From a bacterium (GTDB taxonomy: Bacteria > Oederibacteriota > Muellerivitia > Muellerivitales > Muellerivitaceae), in assembly GCA_025980505.1 (NCBI GenBank), contig JAICXI010000068.1:1-7666 (forward strand): DNA of 7,666 bases. The letters are read 5' to 3'. Below, one piece after another: positions 5,227-7,666 of the stretch (within the stretch, counting starts at the first letter, position 1; every line of letters begins with the position of its first letter). Position numbers and translations under genes: made by a program. Under the pieces are notes generated by a model. The model did no database searches and was not told where the DNA came from. It worked only from the letters and a program-made list of their open reading frames with translations.

Positions 5227-5988
5227 ATGAAAAACAAAACCAACCAGGAAGGGTTCGCCAAAGTTCCGGAAGTCATCCTCCTTTTTTGGATCATTAAGAT
5301 CGCCGCCACCACTTTGGGGGAAACCGGCGGGGACGCCGTTTCAATGTCGATGAATCTGGGCTACCTTGTTGGGACGGCGATCTTCGCGGTGATTTTCATA
5401 GCGGCCGTAACCGTCCAGATCAGGGCTCCCCGATTCCATCCGGTCATCTACTGGGTGACCATCGTCGCCACCACCACCGTTGGAACCACCCTGGCCGATT
5501 TCGCCGACCGTTCCCTGGGGATCGGCTACCCGGGGGGAAGTTCAATCCTCTTTTGCCTGCTCCTGTGCTCCCTGGCCCTCTGGCATTTTACGATGGGTTC
5601 GGTATCCGTCAACACGGTGGGCGACCCCAAGACCGAGGTCTTCTATTGGGTCACCATCATGTTCTCCCAGACGCTCGGCACTGCCCTGGGGGATTGGACC
5701 GCCGACACGGAAGGCCTGGGTTATCTGGGAGGGGCCACCGTTTTCGTGATACTCCTGGCGGTGGTGGCGGGGCTTTATTACTCGACAAAGATTTCCCGGA
5801 CTTTCCTTTTTTGGGCGGCTTTCATCCTCACCCGGCCCTTGGGTGCGGTTCTGGGTGATTTCCTGGACAAACCCCTGGACCATGGGGGGCTGGCCTTGAG
5901 CCGGTATTCCGCCACCGGGGTCTTGCTGGCCTTCATCCTGGCCTGTATCCTTTTCTTTCCCCATCGGGCCGCCCGAAAAAGCCATTAA
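5227..5988 (+). CDS. DUF347/COG4705-type polytopic membrane protein with four internal repeats
   Basis: The protein has 253 residues and about eight hydrophobic helices, arranged as four copies of a two-helix unit. Each copy begins with an aromatic-Trp pair and carries a Leu/Val-Gly and a Gly/Ala-Asp motif: FWIIKIAATTLGETGGD (from 20), YWVTIVATTTVGTTLAD (from 75), YWVTIMFSQTLGTALGD (from 140) and FWAAFILTRPLGAVLGD (from 195). This matches the repeat of unknown function DUF347 found in COG4705 membrane proteins, normally in four tandem copies. The buried Asp, Thr and Gln/Arg residues suggest a polar path through the membrane, but transport has not been shown here. Start: ATG after an AGAGGG at about 5214-5219. 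It follows the propeller gene by 36 bases, so the two are probably one operon. A link to metal or cation homeostasis is only a guess from the decayed regulator upstream. Confidence 0.85.
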   Translation: MKNKTNQEGFAKVPEVILLFWIIKIAATTLGETGGDAVSMSMNLGYLVGTAIFAVIFIAAVTVQIRAPRFHPVIYWVTIVATTTVGTTLADFADRSLGIGYPGGSSILFCLLLCSLALWHFTMGSVSVNTVGDPKTEVFYWVTIMFSQTLGTALGDWTADTEGLGYLGGATVFVILLAVVAGLYYSTKISRTFLFWAAFILTRPLGAVLGDFLDKPLDHGGLALSRYSATGVLLAFILACILFFPHRAARKSH

Positions 5989-6030
5989 AACCCATGGCCA
6001 CCGGGCCTTCCGCGGCCGGCCCTCCGTGAG

Positions 6031-6058
6031 CCCCTGAAGGCGCGGCGGGGACCTTTTT
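6031..6058 (+). terminator. Candidate terminator after the propeller-DUF347 operon
   Basis: CCCC (6031-6034) can pair with GGGG (6047-6050) around a 12-base loop, followed after ACC by TTTTT (6054-6058). It lies 43 bases after the DUF347 stop, a sensible place for an operon end. The stem is short and the loop large; alternative pairings within the GC-rich segment 6001-6050 are possible. Confidence 0.35.
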
Positions 6059-6071
6059 AAAACAACCCGCG

Positions 6072-6175
6072 AGCCGTGCCGGCAACATCCTCCGCCGGGG
6101 CCTTTGGCCTTTGACTCCGGCCGGCGCTTCCTGCGGCGGCGGGGTTGGGGGCGGATTTATACGGCACGAACGGCT
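6072..6175. other. Nested imperfect inverted repeat in the pmtA upstream region
   Basis: Outer arms AGCCGTGCCG (6072-6081) and CGGCACG...GCT (6162-6175) pair over ten bases with a four-base bulge on the right. Inner arms CAACATCCTCCGCCG (6083-6097) and CGGCGGCGGGGTTG (6134-6147) pair with one bulge and one mismatch. The joined structure could be a long RNA stem-loop or a DNA cruciform, or an old palindromic repeat. GC richness raises the chance of accidental pairing, and the right side has 14 unpaired bases between the two stems. Confidence 0.3.
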
Positions 6176-6203
6176 TGATTCATCGGCGGTCGGCTAGAAT
6201 AAT
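6175..6203 (+). promoter_or_regulatory. Candidate sigma70-type promoter for pmtA
   Basis: TTGATT (6175-6180) is a 4/6 match to the -35 consensus. After a 17-base spacer, AATAAT (6198-6203) is a 5/6 match to the -10 consensus. Transcription would begin near 6210, giving a leader of about 40 bases before the ATG at 6251. An overlapping TAGAAT (6195-6200) is an alternative -10, but its spacing is only 14. Confidence 0.45.
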
Positions 6204-6250
6204 GCTCTGGGTTTCACTTCCCTAAGGTCTCAAGATTGGATGAGGTAAAG

Positions 6251-6895
6251 ATGGACACAGCTTCGGTCGTATCAAGTTACCGGCGTTACGCGAAGGTTTA
6301 TGTTTTCGGCCTGAATCCCGGCCGCCGCCAGGCCGTCCAACGGATGGACCTGAAAAGCGGGCAGCGGGTCCTGGAAATCGGCGTTGGAACGGGATTGTCC
6401 CTGCCGCTTTACCCGCCGGAGGTCGAGATCACGGGTGTGGACTTGACCGCGGAAATGCTGGAGCAGGCGCAAAGGCGCGTGGACCTTTTGGGGCTGAACA
6501 ACGTCCAACTGCATTTGATGGACGCCCAAAAACTGGAATTCCCGGACAACTCCTTCGACAAGACCGTGGCCATGTTCGTGGCCTCGGTCACGCCGGACCC
6601 GGTGGCCATGATCCGGGAGATGAAAAGGGTGACCCGCCCCGGCGGGGGCATCTACATCCTGAACCACTTCAGCCGGAAAGGCTCCTTTTTGAGCCTCGCG
6701 GAAAAGGCTTTGAGCCCCCTGTCCCACCTTTTGGGCTTCGAGCCGCTCTTTTACCTGGACGAGTTCCTGGAACGGGCCGGGATGGGCGGGGCGGAGGACA
6801 TTCCCATCCGGCCTTTCGGTTACTGGCGCCTGCTTTGCCTCCAAAAGAAAGGCGGCCGTCCGGATCCCAACCCTCCGCGCCGCGGCGGTCGATAG
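6251..6895 (+). CDS. pmtA: PmtA-type phosphatidylethanolamine N-methyltransferase (class I SAM-dependent)
   Basis: The predicted enzyme transfers methyl groups from S-adenosylmethionine to phosphatidylethanolamine on the way to phosphatidylcholine, acting at the inner face of the membrane. The 214-residue protein has the SAM-binding loop EIGVGTG at 42-48, the ribose-binding acid D64 at the end of beta-2 (TGVDLTAEM), D91 in MDAQKLEFPD, and RPGGGIYILNHF after beta-4. The N-terminal YRRYAKVYVFGLNPGRRQAV and the segment PLSHLLGFEPLF closely resemble Rhodobacter-type PmtA, which sets it apart from generic UbiE-like enzymes. GAGG at 6242-6245 supports the ATG at 6251; an in-frame TTG at 6236 would add five residues. 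The last 16 residues are Pro/Arg/Gly-rich and look like an added tail. Substrate and number of methylations are inferred. It stands alone with its own promoter and no other lipid gene nearby. Confidence 0.78.
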   Translation: MDTASVVSSYRRYAKVYVFGLNPGRRQAVQRMDLKSGQRVLEIGVGTGLSLPLYPPEVEITGVDLTAEMLEQAQRRVDLLGLNNVQLHLMDAQKLEFPDNSFDKTVAMFVASVTPDPVAMIREMKRVTRPGGGIYILNHFSRKGSFLSLAEKALSPLSHLLGFEPLFYLDEFLERAGMGGAEDIPIRPFGYWRLLCLQKKGGRPDPNPPRRGGR

Positions 6896-6913
6896 GGGTC
6901 CGGTTTGGTTTTC

Positions 6914-6940
6914 AGCCGGGTTTGAAATCGATACCGGCTT
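6914..6940 (+). terminator. Weak hairpin after pmtA
   Basis: AGCCGG (6914-6919) pairs perfectly with CCGGCT (6934-6939) around a 14-base loop, 19 bases after the pmtA stop. Only three T residues follow (6939-6941), so termination would be weak or factor-assisted. Confidence 0.25.
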
Positions 6941-6990
6941 TGGATCGCGGCGTTTAAAACGGGTCCGGCTCATCTTTGGGAGAGTCTTCC

Positions 6991-7653
6991 ATGGCAGGGG
7001 GAACTTTGCGCAGCGTGTTTTCGAGCCGCACCTCTTGGGGAAGCGGCGTCCCGGCCCGCCTCTTCAAACGATTCTTGCCTCTTTTTTCCCTGTTTTGGCC
7101 CGGCCCGCCAGGCCTTGAGGCCGCTTCCGCTTTTCCCAACCCGAAGCCGGCCGCCCCCACCCCTTTCTTGGAGGCGGGCATGCGCTCCGCGCGCAACGTC
7201 CTGGTGGTCCGCCTTGTGAAGCGCTATCCCCGGGACGAAAGATTGTCTTATCGGGGCCGCAAGGGTTCCTATGCCACCGCGGGCTTGGAGGTGGAAGTCA
7301 AGGCGGTTTTGATCGGGGCCGCGATGACGGGCGACCGATTCCAGGTGGTTTACCTCAAGGCCGTGGAAAGCAAGGATCACGGGTTCCGGCCGGGACGGGA
7401 TTACCTGCTGGTCCTCAAGGAAAACACGCCGGATTTCCTGGACGTCACGCCTTGGGAGCAAGTTGACGGCGCCTACGCCATCCAAGGCGGTTATTTACCC
7501 AAGGCCCCCCTGCTGGATTTGGTCTCGGCCTTTTGGGTGGGCCCCATGGGGGGGAAGGCTGGCCGGTCGGATTTGAACCGGTCCGTCCAAAACCGGCTTG
7601 AGGCGATCCGGTTGGAGATTCGAAACAACCCGGCGGTGGAGGCCCCGAAATAA
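6991..7653 (+). CDS. Predicted exported protein of unknown function
   Basis: I do not recognise a specific family. The 220-residue protein has a long basic N-terminal region, then a hydrophobic stretch (about 30-48: FLPLFSLFWPG to AASA), with likely signal-peptide cleavage after Ala47 or so, before FPNPKPAAP. The mature part alternates beta-like segments: NVLVVRLVKRYP, AGLEVEVKAVLIGAAM, DRFQVVYLKAVES and the motif GRDYLLVLKE, then a basic C-terminal helix. The order 'VVxxRVVxx ... EVxxVLxG ... G-x-x-YLLxL' recalls small secreted beta-barrel-like hypothetical proteins, but that is only a resemblance. There is no Cys and no lipobox. Start: ATG with GGGAG at 6978-6982; TTG at 6976 and GTG at 7015 are alternatives, the latter giving a more normal signal peptide. 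It is 95 bases after pmtA, possibly in the same transcript. Confidence 0.7.
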   Translation: MAGGTLRSVFSSRTSWGSGVPARLFKRFLPLFSLFWPGPPGLEAASAFPNPKPAAPTPFLEAGMRSARNVLVVRLVKRYPRDERLSYRGRKGSYATAGLEVEVKAVLIGAAMTGDRFQVVYLKAVESKDHGFRPGRDYLLVLKENTPDFLDVTPWEQVDGAYAIQGGYLPKAPLLDLVSAFWVGPMGGKAGRSDLNRSVQNRLEAIRLEIRNNPAVEAPK

Positions 7654-7666
7654 GGCTCCGGAAAAG

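Noticed and set aside
6272..6973. 233-codon minus-strand frame
   Set aside because: It is an antisense shadow of pmtA; the plus-strand frame has intact methyltransferase motifs.

Overview
The window is a G+C-rich bacterial stretch. All five intact or partial protein genes and the one gene remnant lie on the + strand. The organism is probably Gram-negative and only distantly related to model bacteria. The first gene has a Thr-Pro stalk followed by DUF11, FlgD-like and sorting-like modules, a combination I associate with under-studied phyla known mainly from metagenomes (Elusimicrobiota/FCPU426-like, Fibrobacterota-like and similar). That assignment is an impression, not a demonstration. The long gaps, a palindromic intergenic repeat and a decayed regulator suggest a genome with relaxed, repeat-bearing intergenic DNA.

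Layout. (1) 1-1983: the 3' part of a large surface protein. About 230 residues of strictly alternating X-Thr stalk are followed by a DUF11-type domain, two FlgD-like beta-sandwich modules and a C-terminal module resembling T9SS/FlgD-type sorting domains. (2) 2053-3166: an AT-rich 20-bp palindrome, a strong GC hairpin with a T6 tract, then a complete LacI/GalR-family repressor with no sugar genes beside it. (3) 3167-3826: about 660 bases without a credible gene. This stretch holds a 140-bp palindromic repeat, a 12-mer shared with the palindrome upstream of the lacI-family gene, and a stretch resembling common intergenic repeats. (4) 3827-4124: a frameshifted, truncated OmpR-type response regulator, of which only the receiver part remains. 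(5) 4156-5988: a likely two-gene operon coding for an exported seven-bladed YncE/YVTN-type beta-propeller and a four-repeat DUF347/COG4705 membrane protein. (6) 5989-6250: an intergenic region with a candidate terminator, a nested inverted repeat and a sigma70-like promoter. (7) 6251-6895: a PmtA-type phosphatidylethanolamine N-methyltransferase. (8) 6991-7653: an exported protein of unknown function.

How the parts may work together. Most units look independent. The one convincing functional pairing is the propeller with the DUF347 protein. They are 36 bases apart, one is predicted to be outside the cytoplasmic membrane and the other in it, and they sit just downstream of a dead response regulator. 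The regulator may once have controlled them, possibly in envelope or metal homeostasis (inference). I found no CRISPR array, tRNA, rRNA, transposase or defence system, and no clear evidence of an entirely new system. The propeller/DUF347 pair and the lacI-family leader are the most interesting leads.
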